Below, piece after piece: positions 1 through 5,767 of a stretch of DNA of 7,600 nucleotides. The stretch's first letter is position 1. Each line of letters opens with the position of its first letter. Origin of the DNA: an uncultured bacterium (GTDB lineage: Bacteria; Actinomycetota; Coriobacteriia; Coriobacteriales; Coriobacteriaceae); NCBI GenBank assembly GCA_905215835.1, contig CAJMRR010000098.1, positions 1 through 7,600 of the forward strand. Direction: 5' to 3'. The position numbers were made by a program, and so were the translations under genes. The notes under the pieces were generated by a model, which worked only from the letters and a program-made list of their open reading frames with translations, made no database searches and was not told the origin of the DNA.

Positions 1-21
1 TCGCTTTTCTGTTGCTGCCGT

Positions 22-468
22 TTACTCGGCGAGCTGCTTTAGCACATCGCAGGCGATCTCGATGGCATCGTCGATGCAGCCGGGGCAGCTGCGGAGCGGA
101 CCCTTATCTGATCCGATGCCCTTGAGCGTGCCGCAGACGGTCGTCGTGTTCTTCTCGCCAAAACGCTTGGCGATTTCGCGCGACAGCTTGTAGGTCTGGC
201 CCTTGGTCTTGGGGTTTTCCATGCCGTCGCTCATCACGAAGCCCATGATGGCCACGGCGCCCGAGATGGCGCCGCAGGTTTCGGTCATGCCGCCCATGCC
301 GGCACCAAAGCCCTCGGTGAGGGTAAAGGCGATCTGGGGGTCGAGTCCGACGGCGGGCGCGAGCGTGCAGGCGACGGCCTGGGCGCAGTTAAAGCCACGG
401 GCGTGGTATTCGGCAGCCTGAGCCTGACAGGCGGTGATGTCGAGCTGGGCCGTATCGATTTGCTTCAT
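22..468 (-). CDS. C_GCAxxG_C_C family probable redox protein
   Basis: A small cytosolic protein of 148 aa with eight cysteines (14, 28, 34, 65, 112, 128, 131, 140). The family pattern is clear: FNCAQAV at 26-32, a glycine-rich stretch GFGAGMGG at 53-60, ETCGAISGAV at 63-72, an isolated Cys112 and a C-terminal CPGC at 128-131. Proteins with this spacing are annotated as probable redox-active or metal-binding proteins; their reaction is not established. The length is normal for the family. No signal peptide or membrane helix is seen. I start at the ATG at 468 because AAGGAGA lies 5 nt upstream and the family homology begins just after it. The frame stays open to 612, and an ATG at 540 with a GAGG 5 nt upstream would give 172 aa, but that extra part resembles nothing. 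It is divergent from metY, so a link to sulfur or redox metabolism is possible but is inference only. Family call firm, function unknown. Confidence 0.85.
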   Translation of the reverse strand: MKQIDTAQLDITACQAQAAEYHARGFNCAQAVACTLAPAVGLDPQIAFTLTEGFGAGMGGMTETCGAISGAVAIMGFVMSDGMENPKTKGQTYKLSREIAKRFGEKNTTTVCGTLKGIGSDKGPLRSCPGCIDDAIEIACDVLKQLAE

Positions 469-473
469 CGTTG

Positions 474-480
474 TCTCCTT
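474..480 (-). promoter_or_regulatory. Shine-Dalgarno site fixing the start of the redox-family gene
   Basis: On the minus strand AAGGAGA stands 5 nt before the ATG at 468-466. It is a near-perfect match to the anti-Shine-Dalgarno sequence and argues against the longer in-frame starts at 486, 540 and 612; the ATG at 486 would place this site inside the coding region. Confidence 0.7.
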
Positions 481-552
481 GGTCATGGTGTACCCGCCTA
501 TGGTACCCGTGACGGTGCGTGTAATCATCGAGAGCTTCATGGATGCCTCATT

Positions 553-589
553 TTTATCTATCGAGCAAATGCCCAAGGCTTGAGATAAA
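553..589. promoter_or_regulatory. Imperfect inverted repeat in the divergent intergenic region
   Basis: TTTATCT (553-559) pairs with AGATAAA (583-589). After a 2-nt bulge, CGAGC (562-566) pairs with GCTTG (578-582) with one G-T wobble, leaving an 11-nt loop. It sits in an AT-richer patch between the starts of the redox-family gene (468) and metY (700). It has no T-run, so it is not a convincing terminator. It could be an operator for either gene or a chance dyad. Confidence 0.3.
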
Positions 590-631
590 TGCCACGGATC
601 AATTTGTCCCATAACCTACCTTGGGGATGGG

Positions 632-660
632 TTGAGAGGGGTGCAGGGTAGCGGTATCGT
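632..660 (+). promoter_or_regulatory. Candidate promoter of metY
   Basis: TTGAGA (632-637, 5 of 6 to the consensus -35) is followed after exactly 17 bp by TATCGT (655-660, 4 of 6 to the -10, and fitting the looser actinobacterial TAnnnT). It would start transcription near 667, giving a leader of about 33 nt that carries the AAGGGAG ribosome site. Prediction by eye only. Confidence 0.4.
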
Positions 661-699
661 GAACCGAATAAAAACAAAACCCAAGTAAGGGAGTTGGAT

Positions 700-1983
700 A
701 TGAGCGAGCAGACCATCGGTACGACGTGTGTTCAGGGCGGGTATCACCCGGGAGATGCGGAGCCGCGCCAGGTGCCCATTTACCAGTCCACCACGTGGAA
801 GTACGACACGTCCGAGCACATGGGCAAGCTGTTTGACCTGGAGGAGTCGGGCTATTTCTACAGCCGTCTGCAGAACCCCACGTGCGATTTGGTTGCCGCC
901 AAGATCTGCGAGATGGAGGGCGGCACCGCAGCGATGCTCACGAGCTCGGGCATGGCTGCGAACTTCCTCGCGATCTTTAACGTGGCCGGTGCCGGCGATC
1001 ACGTGGTCGCAAGCTCTGCCATCTACGGCGGTACCTACAACCTGCTCGCCCACACCATGGGCCGTATGGGGCTGACCTGCACGTTCGTTGCCCCCGACTG
1101 CACCGATGAGGAGCTCGAGGCGGCGTTTGAGCCCAATACTAAGCTCGTCTTTGGCGAGACGATTGCCAATCCCGCCCTTGCCGTGCTCGATATTGAGCGC
1201 TTTGCCAAGGCCGCGCATGACCACGGCGTGCCGCTGATGGTCGACAACACCTTCCCGACGCCCGTGATGTGCCGTCCCTTTGAGTGGGGCGCCGACATCG
1301 TTACGCACTCCACCACCAAGTACATGGATGGACATGCTGCCTACCTGGGCGGCGTGATCGTCGACCACGGCCAGTTTGACTGGATGGCCCATGCGGACAA
1401 GTTCCCGGGTCTTACCACGCCCGATGAGAGCTACCACGGCGTGACCTATGCCGAGAAGTTCGGTCGCGAGGGTGCCTTCATTACCAAGGCAACCGCTCAG
1501 CTTATGCGCGATCTTGGTCCCATGCAGAACCCGCATGCGGCGTTTTTCTTGAACAGCTCGCTCGAGAGCCTGCATGTGCGCATGCCGCGTCATTGTGAGA
1601 ACGGCCTGGCCGTTGCCAAGTTCCTGCAGAGTCATCCCAAGGTACGCTTCGTGAGCTATCCGGGCCTGGAGGGCGACAAGTACTATGACCTGGCTCAGAA
1701 GTACATGCCCAACGGTACCTGCGGCGTTGTGAGCTTTGGCTTTAACGGTGGCCGTGCGGCGGCCGAGACCTTTATGAAGAGCCTCAAGCTCGCCCAGATC
1801 GCCACGCACGTGGCCGACGCCCGCACTTGCTGCCTGCATCCCGCTAATGCCACGCATCGCCAGATGAACGATGAGGAACTCATTGCCTGTGGCATTTCCG
1901 CCGACATGGTGCGCTTGTCGTGCGGCCTCGAGGACACGGCCGATCTGATTGCCGACCTTGAGCAGGCACTCGAGCAGTGCTAG
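700..1983 (+). CDS. metY: O-acetylhomoserine sulfhydrylase-type PLP enzyme (MetY family)
   Basis: A 427-aa cytosolic enzyme of the Cys/Met metabolism PLP family. The MetY group makes homocysteine from O-acetylhomoserine and sulfide, the direct sulfhydrylation route to methionine. Visible landmarks are YSRLQNPT at 54-61 (cofactor phosphate, usually YTR), SSGMAA at 82-87, IYGG at 108-111 whose Tyr109 should stack on PLP, D182 in VDNTFPTP, the Schiff-base lysine K207 in HSTTKYMDGH, PDESYHG at 241-247, HPANATHRQ at 380-388 and R405 in RLSCGLED, which binds the substrate carboxylate. The PDxSYHG and LRMxRHCEN-like (293-301) blocks are typical of MetY. Methionine gamma-lyase is less likely, because its active-site cysteine after the YG pair is glycine here. 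The start is the ATG at 700, with AAGGGAG 6 nt upstream; a TTG two codons earlier is disregarded. No SAM riboswitch is seen upstream. Family firm; acetyl or succinyl donor not determined. Confidence 0.9.
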   Translation: MSEQTIGTTCVQGGYHPGDAEPRQVPIYQSTTWKYDTSEHMGKLFDLEESGYFYSRLQNPTCDLVAAKICEMEGGTAAMLTSSGMAANFLAIFNVAGAGDHVVASSAIYGGTYNLLAHTMGRMGLTCTFVAPDCTDEELEAAFEPNTKLVFGETIANPALAVLDIERFAKAAHDHGVPLMVDNTFPTPVMCRPFEWGADIVTHSTTKYMDGHAAYLGGVIVDHGQFDWMAHADKFPGLTTPDESYHGVTYAEKFGREGAFITKATAQLMRDLGPMQNPHAAFFLNSSLESLHVRMPRHCENGLAVAKFLQSHPKVRFVSYPGLEGDKYYDLAQKYMPNGTCGVVSFGFNGGRAAAETFMKSLKLAQIATHVADARTCCLHPANATHRQMNDEELIACGISADMVRLSCGLEDTADLIADLEQALEQC

Positions 1984-2053
1984 GCTAGCGTGCGTGCGAG
2001 GCGTGGGACGGCTTTTCGGCTGACGACGTCCTCATAGTTCCGATTCCGTAGGC

Positions 2054-2099
2054 GGGACCCCGATCGTGTCCGTTTGTAGGCGATTGGGGTCCCGTTTTT
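2054..2099 (+). terminator. Rho-independent terminator after metY
   Basis: A 13-bp stem (2054-2066 with 2081-2093, GGGACCCC at its base, one G-U wobble) closes a 14-nt loop and is followed by GTTTTT. It is strong enough to end metY transcription. It lies only about 25 bp before the MFS start codon, so it could also act as an attenuator for that gene. Confidence 0.85.
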
Positions 2100-2124
2100 G
2101 CGTTGCACGATAGAAAGGATATAC

Positions 2125-3429
2125 ATGGAGAAAACTGCCGAGCAGCTGCGCCGCGAACACATTGCCCTAGAGGGCGACACCCACGGTAAGAATAAATGGG
2201 CGATTCTGTTCACCGTGCTCGTCATGACCTTTATGGCGTGTCTGGATGCGAGCATCGTGACGGTGGCGCTCCCAGTGATGCAAAAGGAGCTGGGGGTGGG
2301 TCTCGACCGCATTCAGCTCGTGAGCTCGGTGTATCTGCTCGCGACGTGCGTCGCCATGCTGCCGTTTGGCCGCTTGGGCGATGTGCGCGGCAAGGTGAAT
2401 GTGTTCCAGCTTGGTGTAATCGTCTTTACGGGTGGCTCGTTGCTTTGCGGGCTTTCGGCTTCGCTCGAGGTGCTTATCTTGGCGCGTTTCGTGCAGGGCA
2501 TTGGCTGTGCCGCCGCGATGGCCAACAATATGGGCATCATCACCGAGTCGTTTCCGGCGCGTGAGCGCGGCCGTGCCATGGGCATTCTGGCGACCTTTGT
2601 GGCTCTTGGCATGATGTGCGGCCCCGTGCTCGGCGGCGTGCTGGTGGCGAGCTTTCCCTGGGAGAGCATCTTCCTTATCAATCTGCCCATTGGCGTAATC
2701 TCGTTTATCGTGGGACTCTATACGCTGCCGCATGTGAAGCCGGAGGCTGGCGAACGCCCTATGCCGTTGACAGAGGCGGCGCGTCGCTGCTTTGCGAGCT
2801 CGGCTTTCACGATTAACCTGGCTTGCATGCTTATCGTGTTCGTGGGTATCGGTGCCTCCGAGTTTGTGCTGCCGTTCTACTTTCAGGATGCCCACGGCTT
2901 TAGCTCCGATATCTCCGGCCTGTTGTTTTTGGCGATGCCGGTCGTGAATGCCTTTGTGGGCCCGCTTTCGGGCTCGGTGTCCGACCGTGTTGGTTGTGAA
3001 GCGCCCACGGCCGTTGGCCTGGGCGTGTACGTGTGCGGTCTCTTTGCGGTGAGCACGCTTGACGAGCACTCTTCCATCTTGATGATTGTGTGCTGCGTCG
3101 CGTTTATGTCGTGCGGCACGTCGATCTTCCAGAGTCCCAATAATTCGCTGTATATGGGTTCGGCTCCGCGTGAGGCGCTTGGCTTTGCGGGCAGCTTGAG
3201 CAGCTTGGCGCGCTATGCGGGCATAGCGCTGGGTATTACGGCGGCGTCGCGCATCCTGTATGGACAGACGAGCGCGGCGATGGGCAAGACGGTCACGAGC
3301 TATGTGGCGGGTCGTCCGGACGTGTTCCTCTTTGGCTTCCGTTTGGTATTCTACGTGCTGATGGCCGTTGCTACCGTGGGCTTTGCGCTCACATTGGTAC
3401 GTTTGGTGAGGACGCGCACCCGGCATTAG
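2125..3429 (+). CDS. MFS drug exporter, DHA2-like (EmrB/QacA type)
   Basis: A 434-aa inner-membrane protein of the major facilitator superfamily, expected to export drugs or other toxic organic compounds using the proton gradient. Motifs seen are LDASIVTVALP at 40-50 (motif D1), GRLGDVRGK at 82-90 (motif A), RFVQGIG at 121-127 (motif B) and GMMCGPVLGG at 162-171 (motif C, typical of antiporters). I count about 12 hydrophobic helices: six up to about residue 202, a polar linker (203-225), and six more. DHA2 proteins normally have 14 helices and about 470-510 residues; here the two middle helices seem absent, although the motifs read as DHA2. The start is the ATG at 2125, with AAAGGA 5 nt upstream; an in-frame TTG at 2098 lies inside the terminator T-run and is rejected. 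The substrate cannot be deduced. No adjacent regulator gene is present, and no convincing promoter was found between the terminator and the start. Confidence 0.88.
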   Translation: MEKTAEQLRREHIALEGDTHGKNKWAILFTVLVMTFMACLDASIVTVALPVMQKELGVGLDRIQLVSSVYLLATCVAMLPFGRLGDVRGKVNVFQLGVIVFTGGSLLCGLSASLEVLILARFVQGIGCAAAMANNMGIITESFPARERGRAMGILATFVALGMMCGPVLGGVLVASFPWESIFLINLPIGVISFIVGLYTLPHVKPEAGERPMPLTEAARRCFASSAFTINLACMLIVFVGIGASEFVLPFYFQDAHGFSSDISGLLFLAMPVVNAFVGPLSGSVSDRVGCEAPTAVGLGVYVCGLFAVSTLDEHSSILMIVCCVAFMSCGTSIFQSPNNSLYMGSAPREALGFAGSLSSLARYAGIALGITAASRILYGQTSAAMGKTVTSYVAGRPDVFLFGFRLVFYVLMAVATVGFALTLVRLVRTRTRH

Positions 3430-3435
3430 CTTGTG

Positions 3436-3451
3436 GTGGCAGGTTTGCCAC
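3436..3451 (+). terminator. Possible weak terminator hairpin after the MFS gene
   Basis: A perfect 6-bp stem, GTGGCA with TGCCAC, closes a 4-nt GGTT loop 7 bp after the MFS stop codon. There is no T-run behind it, so it is at best a weak or factor-aided terminator. Confidence 0.25.
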
Positions 3452-3527
3452 GAATCGGGCCTATCTACTGGTCTTGCAGCTTTATGGTGCGATGTGGCTT
3501 GTGGGGCGGGCGGGGGTCGGTCCGTGG

Positions 3528-3533
3528 TAGACT
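3528..3533 (+). promoter_or_regulatory. Candidate -10 element of xpt
   Basis: TAGACT matches the actinobacterial TAnnnT -10 form and lies about 55 bp before the xpt start. No good -35 stands 16-18 bp upstream, where the sequence is G-rich. The leader that follows contains a 5-bp hairpin (CGCGG 3556-3560 with CCGCG 3569-3573). I see no purine riboswitch core. Confidence 0.3.
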
Positions 3534-3588
3534 ATCGAACAACGTTTATTAATCGCGCGGTATCGTTGCCGCGAGAAGGGGTTGCGCC

Positions 3589-4167
3589 ATGCAGGAGCTT
3601 GAGGATCGTATTCGCCATGACGGCATCGTAAAGGCCGGTAACGTCCTTAAGGTTGATGCCTTCCTCAACCACCAGTGCGACGTTGAGCTGTTCGACCACA
3701 TGGGTGCCGAATGGGCCCGTCTGTTCGAGGACGTCGAGATCAACAAGATCCTGACGATCGAGGCTTCGGGCATTGGCATGGCCTGCATCGCAGCCCAGCA
3801 TTTTGGCGGCGTGCCGGTGGTTTTTGCCAAGAAGGCCCAGTCCATCAACCTCGACGGCGAGCAGTATGCCACGACCATCTACTCCTTTACCAAGCAGAAG
3901 GAGTACCCGGTTATTGTGGGTAAGCGCTTCCTGTCAGAGGGCGACAAGGTCCTGATTATCGACGACTTTTTGGCCAACGGCTGCGCGCTCGAGGGTCTTA
4001 TCAAGATCTGCGAGGCTGCGGGCGCCGAGGTTGCCGGTATCGGCATTGCCGTGGAGAAGGGCTTCCAGGGCGGTGGCGATAAGCTCCGCGAGCGCGGCTT
4101 CCGCGTTGAGAGCCTGGCCCGTATCGCCGATATGGACTGCGAGACCGGCGAGATCACGTTCGCCTAG
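3589..4167 (+). CDS. xpt: Xanthine phosphoribosyltransferase
   Basis: A 192-aa cytosolic enzyme that joins xanthine to PRPP to give XMP and pyrophosphate, salvaging xanthine for GMP synthesis. It follows the Bacillus subtilis Xpt pattern (194 aa) almost end to end: LKVDAFLNHQ at 20-29 (purine-site hood), TIEASGI at 56-62, PVVFAKK at 76-82, YSFTKQ at 98-103, the PRPP-binding loop VLIIDDFLANG at 121-131 with its paired aspartates D125 and D126, GIGIAVEKGFQ at 150-160 and RVESLARI at 172-179. Full length with no missing key residue. The ATG at 3589 follows GAGAAGGGG by about 7 nt. It stands alone as a transcription unit, closed by a strong terminator. In Firmicutes xpt is often paired with pbuX and controlled by a guanine riboswitch; neither is seen here. 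Confidence 0.95.
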   Translation: MQELEDRIRHDGIVKAGNVLKVDAFLNHQCDVELFDHMGAEWARLFEDVEINKILTIEASGIGMACIAAQHFGGVPVVFAKKAQSINLDGEQYATTIYSFTKQKEYPVIVGKRFLSEGDKVLIIDDFLANGCALEGLIKICEAAGAEVAGIGIAVEKGFQGGGDKLRERGFRVESLARIADMDCETGEITFA

Positions 4168-4194
4168 GTGCGCAACACAAGCGATTGGTGTGCG

Positions 4195-4230
4195 ATGTGA
4201 CAAAGGGACTGTCCCTTTGTCACATTTTTT
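4195..4230 (+). terminator. Terminator of xpt, GGGACTGTCCC-type hairpin
   Basis: A perfect 14-bp inverted repeat (4195-4208 with 4212-4225) closes a 3-nt CTG loop and runs into six T residues (4225-4230). It is a textbook intrinsic terminator placed 27 bp after the xpt stop and 20 bp before the next start. Its AAGGGACTGTCCCTT centre shares the GGGACTGT core of the larger hairpin at 4640-4710, so it may belong to a repeat family that serves as terminators. Confidence 0.9.
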
Positions 4231-4250
4231 GTATGAGGGGAGGTGTTGAT

Positions 4251-4631
4251 ATGGATGAGAACAAGATGGGATGGCGCGAGTATGCGCGCTATGCCGAGAT
4301 GTCGGTTGAGGAGCTGGCGCGCGATTGCGAGGTACAGGTGTTTCGCGCGACGGGTCCGGGCGGACAGGGCGTGAACACGACGGACTCGGCGGGGCGCATG
4401 AAGCATATCCCTTCGGGGATTACCGTGACGGCGCGCGAGAGCCGCAGTCAGTTCCAAAACCGTAGTAGCTGCCTGCGTAAGCTGCGCGCTGAGCTTGGGC
4501 GTCGCGGGCGTCCACCGCGCCGGCGCGTAAAGACCAAGGTGCCTCAGCGCTCTCGCCAGCGCAGGCTCAATGACAAGCACTTCAACGCCATTAAAAAGGC
4601 CAACCGTCGCAAGCCGCGTAGCGACGAATAG
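4251..4631 (+). CDS. Stand-alone RF-1 domain protein, probable ribosome-rescue peptidyl-tRNA hydrolase
   Basis: A 126-aa basic cytosolic protein made of one class-I release-factor catalytic domain without the codon-reading domains. The GGQ loop is plain: FRATGPGGQGVNTTDSAGRMKH at 31-52, with the catalytic GGQ at 37-39, then IPSGITV at 53-59 and the SRSQFQNR block at 64-71. A C-terminal tail from about 85 is crowded with Arg and Lys, as in ArfB/YaeJ and the mitochondrial C12orf65 group, where it enters the empty mRNA channel of stalled ribosomes. By analogy it should hydrolyse peptidyl-tRNA on stalled ribosomes without a stop codon; this is inference. The usual His after GGQ (GGQHVN) is Gly here. 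Start at the ATG at 4251 with GGGGAGG 7 nt upstream; longer in-frame starts lie in the xpt terminator. PrfH is a less likely alternative, as no rtcB neighbour is seen. Confidence 0.85.
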   Translation: MDENKMGWREYARYAEMSVEELARDCEVQVFRATGPGGQGVNTTDSAGRMKHIPSGITVTARESRSQFQNRSSCLRKLRAELGRRGRPPRRRVKTKVPQRSRQRRLNDKHFNAIKKANRRKPRSDE

Positions 4632-4639
4632 CCTCCTCA

Positions 4640-4710
4640 TGAGTTGCGGTGAAATAGGGACTGTTTTGCGGCTTTAGCTGCATAAACAGTCCCTATTTCA
4701 CCGCAACTTA
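4640..4710. repeat. Long inverted repeat between convergent genes (REP-like hairpin, likely bidirectional terminator)
   Basis: A perfect 24-bp stem (4643-4666 with 4684-4707) extends to 27 bp with one G-T wobble (4640-4710). Inside it a second 6-bp stem (4667-4672 with 4677-4682) closes a TTTA tetraloop, leaving one unpaired T at 4683. It fills most of the 86-bp gap between the release-factor-like gene and the lipid kinase gene, whose 3' ends face each other. It lacks a T-run on either strand but should fold equally well in both transcripts. The GGGACTGT core is shared with the xpt terminator. Confidence 0.85.
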
Positions 4711-4717
4711 GGTGGGG

Positions 4718-5680
4718 TTAGCGGGTTGGGCGCCAGACCTCGAGGACGCCGGCGAGGATGTCGACCTCGATGCGCGAGGCGACGATGGGCTCGCCGTCGG
4801 CTTGGATGGGGTAGTCTGGCTCCTCAAAAGTGAGCTCGGCATGGCGGCATCGGCGCATGCGAACCGGTGGCAGCTTGGTATGGTGGCCGTCCTTGGCCGA
4901 AAGGAACATAGGCAGGGCAACCGCGCGAGGGACAGGGCCGCATGCGTAGCAGACGTCGAGCACGCCGTCGCAGGGGTCGGCATCGGGGCAGATGCGATAG
5001 CCCGAGCCATAGGTGGGACCAAGCTGAATCGCCATGATGATCGCCCTCACGCGCTCGGCGGGCGCGCCGTCAAAGCTGACTGTCATGGAGTAGTTGCGAT
5101 AGCGCAGGCCAAACTGCTCAAGTCCCGAAAGGGTATAGAGCGGAGCGCCCGCCAAGCCGGTCTTTTTGCGCAGCTCGGTGGTGCCAAGGCCGATGGCGGC
5201 ATCGATGCCGACCGAAAGCGTCTGGTCGTAGTACTCAACGGTAGCCTCGCCGCTACCGCTTGCGGGGTTCCATGAGCGAATGCGCCCGATGTCCTGACGC
5301 TGCAGCTTGCAGGTGAGCAGCGCGCCAAAATCCTTGCCGGAGAAATCTTCGATACCGAGCGTTTGGGCAAAATCGTTGCCGGAGCCTACGGGCAGGACGG
5401 CAAGGGCGGGACGGACCGCCTCATCCTGCGTCATGAGTCCATTGACGACCTCGTGGATCACGCCATCGCCGCCAAGGGCGATAACGGTGTGATAGCCCTC
5501 GGCCTGTGCGGCCAGCTCCTTGGCGTGTCCCATGCGCTCGGTCAGTACCAGGTCAAACTGGGATGCGCGCGCGGTCATGTCCAAAAAGCGCTGCAGGCGC
5601 TCGGCAACTTCGCGCGCCGCACCCGACTGGGCGGCTGGGTTGGCGATGATGAGCGTGCGACCAAAATCAGTTGCGTGCAT
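4718..5680 (-). CDS. Diacylglycerol kinase family lipid kinase (DagK/YegS/BmrU type)
   Basis: A 320-aa soluble or membrane-peripheral kinase that uses ATP to phosphorylate diacylglycerol or a related lipid. The DAGK catalytic domain is at the N-terminus: IIANPAAQSGAA at 11-22, VIALGGDGVIHEVVNGL at 66-82 (nucleotide-binding GGDG 70-73) and LPVGSGNDFAQTLGI at 96-110. The C-terminal half holds GPTYGSGYRICPDADPCDG at 221-239 and QADGEP at 293-298, the DGE region that supplies the catalytic base in DgkB. Length is usual. I start at the ATG at 5680 because GGGAG lies 7 nt upstream and the core motif begins about 10 residues later; the frame is open to 5752 but the extension is unlike the family. 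It lies 87 bp behind the CLC gene on the same strand with no evident terminator between, so the two are probably co-transcribed. The natural lipid is unknown; phosphatidate recycling is a reasonable guess. Confidence 0.9.
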   Translation of the reverse strand: MHATDFGRTLIIANPAAQSGAAREVAERLQRFLDMTARASQFDLVLTERMGHAKELAAQAEGYHTVIALGGDGVIHEVVNGLMTQDEAVRPALAVLPVGSGNDFAQTLGIEDFSGKDFGALLTCKLQRQDIGRIRSWNPASGSGEATVEYYDQTLSVGIDAAIGLGTTELRKKTGLAGAPLYTLSGLEQFGLRYRNYSMTVSFDGAPAERVRAIIMAIQLGPTYGSGYRICPDADPCDGVLDVCYACGPVPRAVALPMFLSAKDGHHTKLPPVRMRRCRHAELTFEEPDYPIQADGEPIVASRIEVDILAGVLEVWRPTR

Positions 5681-5767
5681 GGAACGACTCCCGGCGTATG
5701 ACGTGACGGTGCGGTCGCGCTCAGGTCGAATTGCCCCCGATTGTGGCTGCACGGCGAATACTAACGT

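Noticed and set aside
469..699. SAM riboswitch upstream of metY
   Set aside because: The conserved SAM-I core and shorter SAM variants were looked for by eye and not found; only a candidate promoter and an imperfect dyad are present.
616..1857. Long open frame on the minus strand opposite metY (413 codons)
   Set aside because: It is antisense to a clear PLP enzyme. The translation is low-complexity, rich in His, Arg, Gly and Val, with no recognisable domain, as expected from codon bias in GC-rich DNA.
2167..3426. Long open frame on the minus strand opposite the MFS gene (419 codons)
   Set aside because: The translation is extremely rich in Arg, His, Gln and Ala and resembles no protein. It mirrors the codon pattern of the transporter on the other strand.
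4712..5275. Plus-strand open frame opposite the lipid kinase
   Set aside because: It overlaps the 3' half of a clear kinase gene, has no recognisable domain, and begins right behind the large hairpin.
505..5715. The 12-mer CGTGACGGTGCG appears near 510 and near 5702
   Set aside because: Only two short copies at unrelated positions, with no shared flanks; chance is sufficient in GC-rich DNA.
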